Shown one piece after another: positions 7,827-17,453 of a DNA stretch of 63,789 nt. The stretch lies in the NCBI GenBank assembly GCA_001462225.1, contig LIUH01000187.1:1-63789 (forward strand), written 5' to 3'. Within the stretch, counting starts at the first letter, position 1. Every line of letters begins with the position of its first letter. The translations under genes were made by a program, and so were the position numbers. Source of the DNA: Fibrobacteria bacterium GUT31 (GTDB taxonomy: Bacteria > Fibrobacterota > Fibrobacteria > Fibrobacterales > Fibrobacteraceae). Below the pieces are notes generated by a model that made no database searches, was not told the DNA's origin, and was given only the letters and a program-made list of their open reading frames with translations.

Positions 7827-9051
7827 TCAGCGTTTCCAAAATGACTTCTTCCATTTTGGTGCCGTCCATTTTTTTTACCTTGAACAAGTAGCCTTGTATC
7901 TCCACGCTCGTTCCGGCTTTTGGCAGAGAACCCAAAGTGTGCTGTATAAGGCCGGAAAGAGTTTCTATGTGTTCGTTTTCTTCTATGGTAAAATGTATTC
8001 CCAATCTATCTTCCAAATCCGAAAGGGTGATTAACGGGTCTAACATATATTGCCCTGTGGGGAGTTTAACATAGCCCATATCTTCTTCCGAATCGTCTTC
8101 GTCTTTTATTTCTCCGACAATTTCCTCCAGTATGTCTTCCATGGTGGCGAGGCCTGCAGTGCCGCCATACTCATCTACAACAATAGCCAAATGGTTGTTG
8201 CTCTCCCTAAGCTCATGCAAAAGAGAATCTATCTTTTTTCCCGTAGGCACAAAAACAGCCGGGCGAACAAGTTTTTCCAAATTAAAGGTTTCGTGCGGCC
8301 TTTCTGTGTACCATTCCAAAAATTCCCTGTTTGAGAGAATGCCTATTATACTGTCTATGGAACCCGAATACACAGGCAAACGGCTATGCCTTTCGTTGTT
8401 TAGCAGTTTTATCACGTCCGGGAGCGAGGTTTGAACATCAATGGCGCTCATTTCAACACGCGGCGTCATAATTTCTCGCACTGGAGTGTCTGAAAAAACG
8501 AAAATATTTCTGATCATCTGCTTTTCCTCTTCTTCCAAAGCAGAGGAAGAATTTTCATTGTTCATGGCTTGCCGCATGGATTCCGGCAAAAAAGAGAGCC
8601 TGCTGTCGTAGCCCATAATTTTTAAAAGAAATTTTTGCAAAAAAAGCGAAATTTTTGCACTCGGCAAAAAAGCGTATTTGAGAATTTTATAAGCCTTTAT
8701 GCAAAATTTCAGAAGGGTATCCGGAAACATGGCCGCCAAAATTTTGGGAATAAAAATATCCACAACATACATCGTTATTAGAATTATAGGCCAAACATAC
8801 CAGACTTTCGCAAATTGGAAACCTAAAATAGCGAAGGCAGCGAGGCAACACGCATAGACTCCCTGAAAAACTACTTCTTTGAAGTCTTCGTTGTTCAGAA
8901 TGCCTTCTAATTCCGTTTCCGTTTCGCTGGCTCCATCTTCCGGCAAGTTACGCAAATGAACAGAGCGAAAAACTCGGTTTATAAGGGAATAAATAAAAGC
9001 CAAGAGCAATAATAATGCCGAGGCTGTTAAAAACAAAGTGTCGAGATCCAT
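7813..9051 (-). CDS. CNNM/CorC-family protein (DUF21, two CBS, CorC/HlyC domain)
   Basis: 412 aa. The order is N-terminal DUF21 membrane domain (hydrophobic segments up to about residue 140), a CBS pair starting at IFVFSDTPVREIMTPRVEMSA, second CBS with HLAIVVDEYGGTAGLATMEDILEEIVGEI, and a C-terminal CorC_HlyC domain (LPTGQYMLDPLITLSDLEDRLG to VKKMDG). Family members are linked to magnesium/cobalt efflux. The ATG (9049-9051) comes 3 nt after the 3' end of tRNA-Gln with no Shine-Dalgarno, so translation may depend on a leaderless mRNA released by tRNA processing. The annotation of the family is solid; transported ion is inference. Confidence 0.88.
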   Translation of the reverse strand: MDLDTLFLTASALLLLLAFIYSLINRVFRSVHLRNLPEDGASETETELEGILNNEDFKEVVFQGVYACCLAAFAILGFQFAKVWYVWPIILITMYVVDIFIPKILAAMFPDTLLKFCIKAYKILKYAFLPSAKISLFLQKFLLKIMGYDSRLSFLPESMRQAMNNENSSSALEEEEKQMIRNIFVFSDTPVREIMTPRVEMSAIDVQTSLPDVIKLLNNERHSRLPVYSGSIDSIIGILSNREFLEWYTERPHETFNLEKLVRPAVFVPTGKKIDSLLHELRESNNHLAIVVDEYGGTAGLATMEDILEEIVGEIKDEDDSEEDMGYVKLPTGQYMLDPLITLSDLEDRLGIHFTIEENEHIETLSGLIQHTLGSLPKAGTSVEIQGYLFKVKKMDGTKMEEVILETLINPN

Positions 9052-9054
9052 CGA

Positions 9055-9125
9055 TTGGCCTACCAGGGCTCGAACCTAGGCTAACAGAGTCAGAATCTGT
9101 GGTGCTACCGTTACACTATAGGCCA
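9055..9125 (-). tRNA. tRNA-Gln (anticodon CTG)
   Basis: 71 nt on the minus strand. The acceptor arms TGGCCTA and TAGGCCA pair fully, with discriminator A. Anticodon stem ACAGA/TCTGT holds the loop TTCTGAC, giving anticodon CTG, which reads CAG. The T arm has GGTTCGAGCC. The CCA end is not encoded: cga and then an ATG follow. A TAAATT box lies 8 nt upstream (9134-9139). Confidence 0.93.
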
Positions 9126-9131
9126 TGCCTT

Positions 9132-10553
9132 CTAATTTATCCTTCCCTGCAAGCGACCGGCAAAAGAGAAATCCTTTGTGTTGTTCTCGCTCTGAACGCC
9201 TAGGTTAAGAGTGAAACGGTCGTTAAGGGCTTTTTGAATATAGATGGAGCCTTGTATGTCTTTCACATGAGCCTCGCCACCCAAATGATTTCTGCGTTTT
9301 CCATCGTATTCGGCTTCAATCACAATTTTGTCCAAGCCGCGGTAGAGGGAAAAGTCAAGCCCGCCTAGCACAGGGAAAGCCGGATTATTGGAATTGGGAA
9401 TTTTTCCGCCGTCTGCACGGCCTGCATCTTCGGTGCTATCCGTACCTATTTGGTCATCTAATCCTATAAGGGCGGTTTCCATAAATACGGAGAAATCTTT
9501 CAGAATGCCGAAGTCTTTTAGCACAGGTACGCGGATTGCCAAATCCACAGTATGGGTGACATCTCCGTACTTAGAATAAACTTCGTCAAATATATTGGAA
9601 CGATAACCCAAGCCGAATTCCAAGTTTTCAATGCCGGCCAAATCTTTAAAACGGAAGTAGGCACGCAAGTCCCCTTCGTTTAAATGATTATCGCTGCTCA
9701 CAAGGGCTATATCCAAAGACATATTTTCGGAAAAATTATTTAAACCGAACTGCACGGCATTCTCCGGATAGTAGGTGCTCATAAAACCGACAGACCTACG
9801 GCTAACATTGTTTTCCGGCTTTATATTTTTGTCTTTTTTGGCATCAATATAACCACCAAAGGTTTTGCTTCCAAAGCGGGTTGTGTTGTCCCAGCGGCCT
9901 ATTTTTATATTGACATAGTCGCCTCTGTGCCATGCCCAAGCCTCATAGAGTTGGAACTGGTCAATTTTTTCATTTGCAGGCGTATTTTTACTGTTTCTGG
10001 CTCTTTGTGTATCTGAACCGAATTCGGACGGATACATGCGCAAGTGCAACTTACCTACAAAGTTTTCGGATTCCGTTAAAACCATAAGGTTTGCTCTGCC
10101 CCACCATGTGTCAAGATTATCATTGCCCCAATCGGAGTCAACGGGCATAACCTTTCTTGCCTGAATTTCAAAATTGGCAGGAACATCTACAACAGTAAAG
10201 TCACTCTTAGGGACTTGGCGGCTTCTCTTTTTCTTTTTGGGCTGTGGTTCTTTAACAATCAAAACAACCGTACCGGAGTCTATTTTAGGTTCGGCACGGA
10301 CAGCTTGTTGTTCAGGTTCTGTTGCTGCAGGAGCAGGAGCTATTATGGCAGGCTCTGCAACAATTTGGGCTTCCTGAGCTACAGGTGCTTCTTGAGCTAC
10401 AGGAGCTTGCACAGGTTCTGCTACAGGAGCTTCCTGAGCTACAGGTGCTTGCACGGCAGGTTCTGCCGCAGGTGCGACAGCTTCTTGAGCGTTAACAACG
10501 CCAAAAACAGCAAAAACTGCTGCTACAAAAACGGGCTTAGAACGTTTGTTCAT
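9132..10553 (-). CDS. Secreted outer-membrane beta-barrel-like protein with Ala/Pro/Gln/Glu repeat linker
   Basis: 473 aa when started at ATG 10551-10553, which has a good RBS (GGAGA). A longer reading to 10619 would add residues without a start signal. Signal peptide MNKRSKPVFVAAVFAVFGVVNAQ is followed by an irregular repeat of PVAQEAPVAEPVQ type (about residues 25-75), a basic patch (KKKKRSRQ) and a C-terminal domain with alternating polar/hydrophobic strands (about 110-473), typical of a porin-like barrel: NLMVLTESENFVGKLHLRMYP, LEFGLGYRSN, FTLNLGVQSENN. The A/P-rich part could span the periplasm or bind the wall. The substrate, if any, is unknown. Confidence 0.65.
   Translation of the reverse strand: MNKRSKPVFVAAVFAVFGVVNAQEAVAPAAEPAVQAPVAQEAPVAEPVQAPVAQEAPVAQEAQIVAEPAIIAPAPAATEPEQQAVRAEPKIDSGTVVLIVKEPQPKKKKRSRQVPKSDFTVVDVPANFEIQARKVMPVDSDWGNDNLDTWWGRANLMVLTESENFVGKLHLRMYPSEFGSDTQRARNSKNTPANEKIDQFQLYEAWAWHRGDYVNIKIGRWDNTTRFGSKTFGGYIDAKKDKNIKPENNVSRRSVGFMSTYYPENAVQFGLNNFSENMSLDIALVSSDNHLNEGDLRAYFRFKDLAGIENLEFGLGYRSNIFDEVYSKYGDVTHTVDLAIRVPVLKDFGILKDFSVFMETALIGLDDQIGTDSTEDAGRADGGKIPNSNNPAFPVLGGLDFSLYRGLDKIVIEAEYDGKRRNHLGGEAHVKDIQGSIYIQKALNDRFTLNLGVQSENNTKDFSFAGRLQGRIN
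9134..9139 (-). promoter_or_regulatory. Putative -10 box of tRNA-Gln and the CBS gene
   Basis: TAAATT on the minus strand, 8 nt before the first base of tRNA-Gln and overlapping the stop codon of the upstream outer-membrane gene. Transcription from here would start at the tRNA 5' end. Confidence 0.4.
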
Positions 10554-10581
10554 GAAAGAATCTCCTATGGGTTTCGGGTAT

Positions 10582-10587
10582 AATATA
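10582..10587 (-). promoter_or_regulatory. Putative -10 box of the outer-membrane protein gene
   Basis: TATATT (minus strand), preceded by TTTTC, about 28 nt before the ATG at 10553, which has an RBS. It lies inside the end of the preceding DUF393 gene. Confidence 0.5.
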
Positions 10588-10600
10588 GAAAACACCGATT

Positions 10601-10930
10601 TCAATCGCATTCCCCGCACCGCCTTTTGCCGAAAAAGTGAAAAATACGTCTCAAAAACTTGCCAAAAGCATAAATTTTATGAACCGCTTTCCCTCTGTAG
10701 GAGTCCGGGAGCATCCAAAAAAAGTCTTTCACTTTCGGGACTTCTCTCTCCAGCGCATCTATGGCTTCTTTGCCGTATAGAACTTCACCATTTGAAAGCT
10801 CCAGTTTAAAATCCTGCGTTTGCTCACCCTGCGGCAAAGGAATGATTTCCGCTTCGCCGCTTAAATGCTTTTGCAATAGCCGGGCAAAAGAACGGCAAAC
10901 CGGGCAGTTTGAGTCAAAATAGAGTTTCAA
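10601..10930 (-). CDS. DUF393 thiol-disulfide oxidoreductase-like protein
   Basis: 109 aa, probable TTG start that overlaps the stop of the M48 protease gene by 4 nt. It begins KLYFDSNCPVCRSFARLL, where the CxxC pair in a thioredoxin-like first strand-helix unit is the hallmark of DUF393 (DCC family). The C-terminus is basic with Cys-Gly-Glu-Cys. Probably cytoplasmic. It is the last gene of the hemW-DUF2225-prmA-M48 operon. The redox partner is unknown. Confidence 0.78.
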   Translation of the reverse strand: MKLYFDSNCPVCRSFARLLQKHLSGEAEIIPLPQGEQTQDFKLELSNGEVLYGKEAIDALEREVPKVKDFFWMLPDSYRGKAVHKIYAFGKFLRRIFHFFGKRRCGECD

Positions 10931-11862
10931 ATTCCGGCCGCAGCAACCAATTCCTTAAAATTTTTACCATTGACATAATACTCAGGTCTGTTTTTAGGAT
11001 GAGTTTGGAGATTTTGCCCGCTCTGTATTATGCGTATTGTATTATTGTTCACTCGCTCGCAAGATGGAGGATGAGTGCTAAATACATCCAAAATAGAGGA
11101 CTCTTTTTTTTCGTTGCAAGTTCCTCCTGCTTCGGCATTATAGCTTTTTAGGCCTCTGCCGAAAAAATCGCTCAAACCTTGTGAGGAAACGCCTATTTTA
11201 TGCGTATAATGAAACCCCAATTCATCTGATTCCGATTCATCGTCTTGGCTGTTTGAAGTAAGCCAAAAACCGGCACCTATGGAAGCCAAAGTTGCGCCGA
11301 TGCCGTCTCCTAAAAGCCAGTCTATAATCGTGCTTGCTCCGTAGGCTTTAACTATTCTATCTCTGCTATGATGCTTCACCACATGGCCCACTTCATGGCC
11401 TAAAACGCTCATAAGCTCGGATTCGCTTTGAAAATCCTTTAAAATTGCAGTGTAAAAATAAACATAGCCGCCCGGCACAGCAAAGGCGTTTACCGTTTTG
11501 CTCCTGATTATTTTAAATTCAAAGAAATTGTCTTTATTGCATGTTTGTTTGTTGCACTCTTTGCCGCTCGGCAAGAGAGCATCCAAGTCTTTCTTTTCAA
11601 TTGCATATACCACCTCTTTCGCTCTTGCCTGGTAATAATCCCAAAGCTCTTGTTCTGCGGGGGTTTGTGGTGTAAAAATACTTTCATCCGCAGACATAAC
11701 GCTCTTGTCCCCTCTTTTTACAAGACTGTCAAATTCCCGCCCCATTTGCTTTTCATTTGACGTGCTAACCAGTATCTCCTGCCAGCTATGTATTCCGCAA
11801 GCCTGAAAAAAGACCACAAGCGCGAGCGAAGCCACCCAAAAAATTTTCCACTTGTTAGACAT
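10927..11862 (-). CDS. M48-family zinc metalloprotease, lipoprotein
   Basis: 311 aa. The N-terminus has a lipoprotein signal with lipobox FQAC (Cys about 22). The zinc site HEVGH is at about residues 156-160 in MSVLGHEVGHVVKHHSRDR, and the third ligand is expected in the SESDELGFHYTHKIG segment. The pattern NAFAVPGGYVYFYTAIL just upstream is typical of M48 (BepA/LoiP-like) periplasmic proteases that control outer-membrane protein quality. It lies 3 nt after prmA and overlaps DUF393 by 4 nt. Confidence 0.88.
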   Translation of the reverse strand: MSNKWKIFWVASLALVVFFQACGIHSWQEILVSTSNEKQMGREFDSLVKRGDKSVMSADESIFTPQTPAEQELWDYYQARAKEVVYAIEKKDLDALLPSGKECNKQTCNKDNFFEFKIIRSKTVNAFAVPGGYVYFYTAILKDFQSESELMSVLGHEVGHVVKHHSRDRIVKAYGASTIIDWLLGDGIGATLASIGAGFWLTSNSQDDESESDELGFHYTHKIGVSSQGLSDFFGRGLKSYNAEAGGTCNEKKESSILDVFSTHPPSCERVNNNTIRIIQSGQNLQTHPKNRPEYYVNGKNFKELVAAAGI

Positions 11863-11865
11863 ATT

Positions 11866-12702
11866 TTACCTCAGCGACAAATTAGAAAATACCGCCCACC
11901 ATTCATCTCTGACAATTTCCTCGCAAACCGTAAATTTTGCTTCCTTGAACCAGTCCAGAATAAAATGTTTTTCGCATTCAAGCTGGCCGCTTAAAATAAA
12001 TTCGCCGCCCCGCACTAAAAGCCGTTCAATATCCGCTCGCATGGGCAAGACCTCTGTGCGAATCATATTGCAAACAATAATGTCGAATTTTGCGCCTTTG
12101 TTAAAGGAATCCAAAAATCCAAGAACCGCATTTGGAGGTTTTTCCCCATTTTGCTCAAAATTTTCTGCCAAGCAGGGAATTGTGAGGGGGTCAATTTCGG
12201 TTTGAACCGCAAACCTAGCACCTCTTTTCAAAGCGAACAGGGAAAGAATGCCTGTACCCGCGCCTATGTCTAAAATGCTTTTATTTTTGAAGTTTATCTT
12301 TTCCATTAGGCGAGCAGCCAAAGCGGTGCTGCTGTGTTCGCCGGTGCCAAAAGCAGTTTTTGCTTCCAAAGCCAAAACCGTGTCGCTTGTATTCGGTGCG
12401 GAAAAATTTATCCAAGGGGGTCTCACCCAGAGGCTCTCGCTAACCTTAACAGGGGTTTGCCGCTCGCGCCACCACAGATCCCAGTCCTTTTCTTCCTCTT
12501 CTCCGCATTCAAAATTTAAATGCGGAAATTCGGCTACCACTGCATCCAATTCATCTTTTGAATTTGCATAAAACTTGAATGCAACCCGGCAGTCTTTTTC
12601 CGCCTCCAATTCTTCCAAGCTGACAACCCCGGCTTCAAAGAGCTTAAAACTCTCCAATTCGTAATCTTCTATTTTGCAAGAACCTATTGCGTAATAGTTC
12701 AT
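11866..12702 (-). CDS. prmA: Ribosomal protein L11 methyltransferase
   Basis: 278 aa. PrmA trimethylates ribosomal protein L11 using S-adenosylmethionine. The N-terminal substrate-recognition domain (about residues 1-95) is followed by WINFSAPNTSDTVLALEAKTAFGTGEHSSTALAARLM and the SAM-binding motif SILDIGAGTGILSLFALKRGA; the catalytic region has DIIVCNMIRTEVL and LSGQLE. Length fits. It overlaps the DUF2225 gene by 4 nt. The Asn/Pro catalytic block reads CNMIR rather than the more usual ANILA, a small deviation. Confidence 0.85.
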   Translation of the reverse strand: MNYYAIGSCKIEDYELESFKLFEAGVVSLEELEAEKDCRVAFKFYANSKDELDAVVAEFPHLNFECGEEEEKDWDLWWRERQTPVKVSESLWVRPPWINFSAPNTSDTVLALEAKTAFGTGEHSSTALAARLMEKINFKNKSILDIGAGTGILSLFALKRGARFAVQTEIDPLTIPCLAENFEQNGEKPPNAVLGFLDSFNKGAKFDIIVCNMIRTEVLPMRADIERLLVRGGEFILSGQLECEKHFILDWFKEAKFTVCEEIVRDEWWAVFSNLSLR

Positions 12703-13787
12703 AGCCCCGGGGTTTTCCAGAAATTTGGCTCGTCACGGTCTTCCCAGCGGGATTTTCCCATTTCCAGCCACTTTCTTATGGAGGCTAAAATCTCTTCGGA
12801 CGGGTTATCTGCCTTTTCCAAATCCTGACGATTTTTCTCCAAAACGTTTAAATAATCTCGTGCTTCTTTCGGTTTTCCAAAATAAAGGAAAAGATTGAAT
12901 AGGGTGTAAATTGTTTGGCATTCAAGTTCCGCTTTTGGAAAGTCCGACATATAAAACGCCGTCTTAAAATGCTCTGCGGCAATTTTCAAGGGTAACTTAT
13001 CATCCATGCCTGCTTGCCTGCAAAGAAGAGCGATGCGGGTCCAGTAATTGCCGCGCTTAAAATAAGCGCCTTGGACTTTTGCATTGGCTTCAATTTCTGC
13101 GCGAATATCTGCGAATTGGTAGCTCACTATGGCGGCAGCATAGCTCCTTGGAATTTTGAACAGGGCGTCTCCAATTCCGTTTTTTTCAAAAAAAGCCTTG
13201 CGTTTATCTGTGGTTTCTTTTAATTCTCTGATCACTTGCGGTGCAAGCTGGCTTTCTTGATTTTGCCTCGTAGTTCTGTTATAAAGCACAAAGTCTTTGC
13301 GGTCCGGGCTTGCGAGCAAGCAGCCTTCGCATACGGTTACAGAAGCAAGCAGGTAATTCACCTCTTGGAATTGCCCGGTTGACTTATACACAGGTGCCAT
13401 AAAAGGGTCATTCATCACAGAGAGGGACTTTGCTCTAAGTTCTTGGGAATTCAACCCCCATTTTTTGCAAATCGGGCAGTCAACAACTCTAGGATAAAGC
13501 GGGGACTCTTTGGTAGGATCGCCCTGTGGAGTTTCGAGTGCTTTATCGCTGAATTTAAAAACCATGTCCATCGCATCCTTAGGGGCTTCAACCTCAGGCT
13601 CTTCTGTAGAAGCTACCGGCGTGGAAGTGGTATCTCCAAGACCGGGAAACGCTGCTCTAATGGTTTGGATGTTTTTCATGTTTATTTCTGTGCCGAATTG
13701 TGAAATATAGGCATCCGCCATCTCGCTGTGATTTTTAAATAACACCATCAATCTGCGGTGCATTTCTTGTGTTTTATCATCGCTCAT
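12699..13787 (-). CDS. DUF2225 domain protein
   Basis: 362 aa from ATG 13785-13787; an upstream TTG at 13793 would overlap hemW by 4 nt and is also possible. The N-terminus is acidic and Thr-rich; DUF2225 covers about residues 115-330, with Cys pairs in VDCPICKKWGLNSQELR and VTVCEGCLLASPD that suggest a zinc site. The C-terminal half is helical, TPR-like. DUF2225 is found in several phyla with no fixed function. The gene is in the hemW-prmA operon. Confidence 0.75.
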   Translation of the reverse strand: MSDDKTQEMHRRLMVLFKNHSEMADAYISQFGTEINMKNIQTIRAAFPGLGDTTSTPVASTEEPEVEAPKDAMDMVFKFSDKALETPQGDPTKESPLYPRVVDCPICKKWGLNSQELRAKSLSVMNDPFMAPVYKSTGQFQEVNYLLASVTVCEGCLLASPDRKDFVLYNRTTRQNQESQLAPQVIRELKETTDKRKAFFEKNGIGDALFKIPRSYAAAIVSYQFADIRAEIEANAKVQGAYFKRGNYWTRIALLCRQAGMDDKLPLKIAAEHFKTAFYMSDFPKAELECQTIYTLFNLFLYFGKPKEARDYLNVLEKNRQDLEKADNPSEEILASIRKWLEMGKSRWEDRDEPNFWKTPGL

Positions 13788-13789
13788 GT

Positions 13790-14854
13790 TCAAGAATGTA
13801 GTAAAATTTTATCCAGCCAAAGCCAACCAACGCCATTTAACGCAATAGTTTCTTTATTTGCCGCCAGCCATCCTTTTTTTATAAAGGTATCCACTTTTTT
13901 GAGGTCAAATTTCTTTCCGAATTCCTGTTCGTAGTTTTTTAGCGATAACCCTTCCCTTGTTCTCAAAGCGAGCCAAACGGCTTCTATTTCCCTGCCTTCT
14001 GCATTTGGAATATCTTGCGTTAAGCCGGTTTGCGGGCAACCGCTTAGAACCCATTTTTTCCAGAAGAGGTATTTTCCGTTTACATAGCTGCGAACACCGT
14101 TTAAGCAACTGTGCGCGGAGGGGCCAATTCCCAGGTAGGAGCCTCTTTTCCAATAAACCGGATTATGTTTGCTCTCATGGCCGGGCATGGCAAAATTCGA
14201 GACCTCGTACCTGTGCAATCCGGCGGCTTGCAAAATTTCCGTGGCTTTTAGGTACATTTCAGGGTATAAATCTTCCGGTTGCGGCGGGAGTTTGTTTTTC
14301 TTTTTCAAGGTTAATCCGTAAAAACTTATGTGCTTTGCGTTCATATTTACAAGAGTTTTAACATCGCTCAAAAAATTTTCCGTGCTTTGGCCGGGCAAGC
14401 AAAACATCAAATCGCAGCTTCCCGTGCTAAAAGCCGAGTTCAATTTTTCAAAAGCTCTCAGAGTGATTTTTGCCGAGTGCCGCCTGCCCAGCATTTTCAG
14501 CAGGTTATCGTTTAGGCTTTGCACCCCTAGGCTAAAGCGGTTTATTCCAAAATCCAAAGCGAGTTTTATTTTTTCGCTATCCACCTGCTCAGGGTTCCAC
14601 TCCATTGAAAATTCTTTTAATCCGTCTGTTTTCAAACCCAGCAACAATTTCCGCAGATTTTCCATGCTTAGGGCAGAGGGGGAGCCACCGCCTAAATATA
14701 TGGTTTCAAAATTCGCATTTGTTCTCAATTTTAATTCCCGCAAAACCAAATCCACATATTCATCGTGCAGCCTCTCCGGTGCAGGCATTGCGCAAAAATC
14801 GCAGTAATTGCAAATGGATGTGCAAAAGGGGATGTGGATGTAGAGGGAAGACAC
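13790..14854 (-). CDS. hemW: HemW-type radical SAM protein
   Basis: 354 aa. The N-terminus LYIHIPFCTSICNYCDFC carries the CxxxCxxC cluster motif for a SAM-bound 4Fe-4S centre, followed by ETIYLGGGSPSALSMENL and the FSLGVQSLNDNLLKMLGRRH block typical of HemW/HemN-like proteins. HemW is a haem chaperone rather than an oxidase, and the gene was often called hemN. The GTG start at 14852-14854 lies 8 nt from a TATAAT box, so it may be leaderless. It heads the operon that ends with DUF393. Confidence 0.85.
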   Translation of the reverse strand: MSSLYIHIPFCTSICNYCDFCAMPAPERLHDEYVDLVLRELKLRTNANFETIYLGGGSPSALSMENLRKLLLGLKTDGLKEFSMEWNPEQVDSEKIKLALDFGINRFSLGVQSLNDNLLKMLGRRHSAKITLRAFEKLNSAFSTGSCDLMFCLPGQSTENFLSDVKTLVNMNAKHISFYGLTLKKKNKLPPQPEDLYPEMYLKATEILQAAGLHRYEVSNFAMPGHESKHNPVYWKRGSYLGIGPSAHSCLNGVRSYVNGKYLFWKKWVLSGCPQTGLTQDIPNAEGREIEAVWLALRTREGLSLKNYEQEFGKKFDLKKVDTFIKKGWLAANKETIALNGVGWLWLDKILLHS

Positions 14855-14862
14855 GTGATAAA

Positions 14863-14868
14863 ATTATA
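14863..14868 (-). promoter_or_regulatory. Putative -10 box of the hemW operon (leaderless)
   Basis: TATAAT on the minus strand, 8 nt before the GTG start of hemW. The region also serves the divergent gene surE, whose own TAAATT box is at 14883. Confidence 0.5.
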
Positions 14869-14882
14869 AAACTGCATTTTAC

Positions 14883-14888
14883 TAAATT
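14883..14888 (+). promoter_or_regulatory. Putative -10 box of surE
   Basis: TAAATT, 10 nt before the surE ATG, with no Shine-Dalgarno in between. Confidence 0.4.
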
Positions 14889-14898
14889 CACAACCACA

Positions 14899-15735
<837 letters not shown>

Positions 15736-15746
15736 ATTCCCCTGTT

Positions 15747-16754
15747 ATGATAAAAGAAGCCATTGCACAAGCTGCCGCAAAAAAGAATTTATCCCCGGAA
15801 GTTGCCGAAACCGTAATGGACGAGATTATGGGTGGTCAAGCGACCGATATTCAGATATCTGCATTTTTAACAGCGATGGCAGTTAAGGGCGAAACCATAG
15901 AGGAAATAACCGCAAGCGCAATAGGCATGCGCAAGCACTGCGTCCGAGTTTTGCACGATATGGAATGCTTGGAAATTGTAGGCACGGGCGGCGACAGGGC
16001 AAATACATTCAACATTTCAACAACAACCGCTATTGTAACTTCTTCTTGTGATATTCCCGTTGCAAAGCACGGAAATCGTGCTGCGAGCAGCAGGTCTGGC
16101 GCAGCAGATGTTTTAGGTGCGCTCGGTGTTAAATTGGACATAACCCCGGAACACAGCGTTAAAATTTTGAAATCAATTAATTTATGCTTTTTATTTGCGC
16201 AAAACTATCACCTTTCAATGAAATACGTAGCTCCGGTTCGCAAGGAGCTTGGCATAAGAACCATATTCAATATTTTGGGACCTTTGGTAAACCCTGCGGG
16301 TGCAGCCATGCAGCTTTTGGGTGTTTACGATGATGAACTTTTAGAACCTATGGCACAGGTACTTTTGAATTTGGGGGTTAAGAGCGGCATGGTGGTTTTC
16401 GGCACAGACGGCTTAGATGAAATTTCCATGAGTGCACCCACAAAAGTTTGCGAATTCAGAGACGGCTGGCTAAAAAAATACGAGATAACCCCGGAGCAAT
16501 TCGGCTTTGAGCGTTGCAAAAAAGAGGATTTAATCGGCGGAACTCCGGAAGAAAACGCAAAAATCACAACGGATATTCTTTCCGGCGTCCGCGGACCTAA
16601 ATTTGACACGGTGTTGTTAAACTCCGCAGCTGCCATTCACATAGCAAAGCCGGAGCTTTCAATTCAGGATGCGATTAAAGTTGCAACGGAAAGCATAGAC
16701 AGCGGAAAGGCACTTGCGCAGCTCAGGGAATTTGTGAAGTTGACTAATGCTTAA
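15747..16754 (+). CDS. trpD: Anthranilate phosphoribosyltransferase
   Basis: 335 aa. It transfers phosphoribose from PRPP to anthranilate in tryptophan synthesis. Motifs: VGTGGDRANTFNISTTTAIV (PRPP loop GTGGD), VAKHGNRAASSRSGAADVLGALG (KHGNRxxSSxSGxAD), and FNILGPLVNPAGA. Length and order match the family. It stands alone without other trp genes nearby, following surE by 11 nt; the next genes encode an HhH protein and a K+ transporter. Confidence 0.95.
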   Translation: MIKEAIAQAAAKKNLSPEVAETVMDEIMGGQATDIQISAFLTAMAVKGETIEEITASAIGMRKHCVRVLHDMECLEIVGTGGDRANTFNISTTTAIVTSSCDIPVAKHGNRAASSRSGAADVLGALGVKLDITPEHSVKILKSINLCFLFAQNYHLSMKYVAPVRKELGIRTIFNILGPLVNPAGAAMQLLGVYDDELLEPMAQVLLNLGVKSGMVVFGTDGLDEISMSAPTKVCEFRDGWLKKYEITPEQFGFERCKKEDLIGGTPEENAKITTDILSGVRGPKFDTVLLNSAAAIHIAKPELSIQDAIKVATESIDSGKALAQLREFVKLTNA

Positions 16755-16785
16755 TTATAAAAAATAATTTACCGATTTCCGCTAA

Positions 16786-17451
16786 ATGAAACAAATCCTT
16801 TGCACCTTGACTAACACCACTATTGAAAAAATAGACGCCTCTCTTTTTTTTGCCATTGAAAAGCACATTATAGATTCCGGCCTCGGAGAAGACAAAGATA
16901 GCTTTGAAACCATAAAAGAGCGTTTGCTGAGTCCGCCCGTTTTGAATGCAGAGGAATTTGCGCAGGAGTGCATTTATGTTGTTTTGGCAGGTGGGTTCAG
17001 GCAAAAAATTGCGAAGAAAAAATTCGGCGAGATAATGAATTTTATAAACGACGGCGGCGAAGTTTGCGAAAAGAATTTGCTGGCTATTTTTGGAAATGCA
17101 AACAAGATAAGGGCTATAGTGAAAATTTGGAATAATCGCAAAAATTTCAGAGATGAATTTTATGAATCGAGTTGCTTGCCAAAACTGCCGCATATCGGCG
17201 AAATAACCAAAAACCACTTGTTGCGAAATTTAGGCATTAGCAATGTTAAATACGATGTTTGGATTCAGAGGCTTGGAATTGCGCTTGGCAAATCGGATTT
17301 GCAGGAGGGATTTCCTTTGAACGAAGAGGTGAAAAAACTTTGCGATAAAATGTTTACGCAAATAGAAAAAGAAACCGGGTTGAATAAGGGTTATATAGAT
17401 GTGGTTTTGTGGAAGGCCTGCCAAGTTGGAATTATTAAATTAGCGATATAG
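16786..17451 (+). CDS. Helix-hairpin-helix DNA glycosylase-like protein
   Basis: 221 aa. No confident named family. The segment LPHIGEITKNHLLRNLGISNVKYDVWIQRLGIALG (split around residues 134-168) resembles the HhH plus following Asp of HhH-GPD DNA glycosylases, where the hairpin (here HIGEIT) grips DNA and the Asp (in KYDVWI) is catalytic. The N-terminal half is helical, with FAQECIYVVLAGGFRQKIAKKKF consistent with the first HhH-GPD subdomain. No 4Fe-4S cysteines are seen. It precedes the TrkH gene by 2 nt. Function in base repair is inference from the motif only. Confidence 0.5.
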   Translation: MKQILCTLTNTTIEKIDASLFFAIEKHIIDSGLGEDKDSFETIKERLLSPPVLNAEEFAQECIYVVLAGGFRQKIAKKKFGEIMNFINDGGEVCEKNLLAIFGNANKIRAIVKIWNNRKNFRDEFYESSCLPKLPHIGEITKNHLLRNLGISNVKYDVWIQRLGIALGKSDLQEGFPLNEEVKKLCDKMFTQIEKETGLNKGYIDVVLWKACQVGIIKLAI

Positions 17452-17453
17452 CC

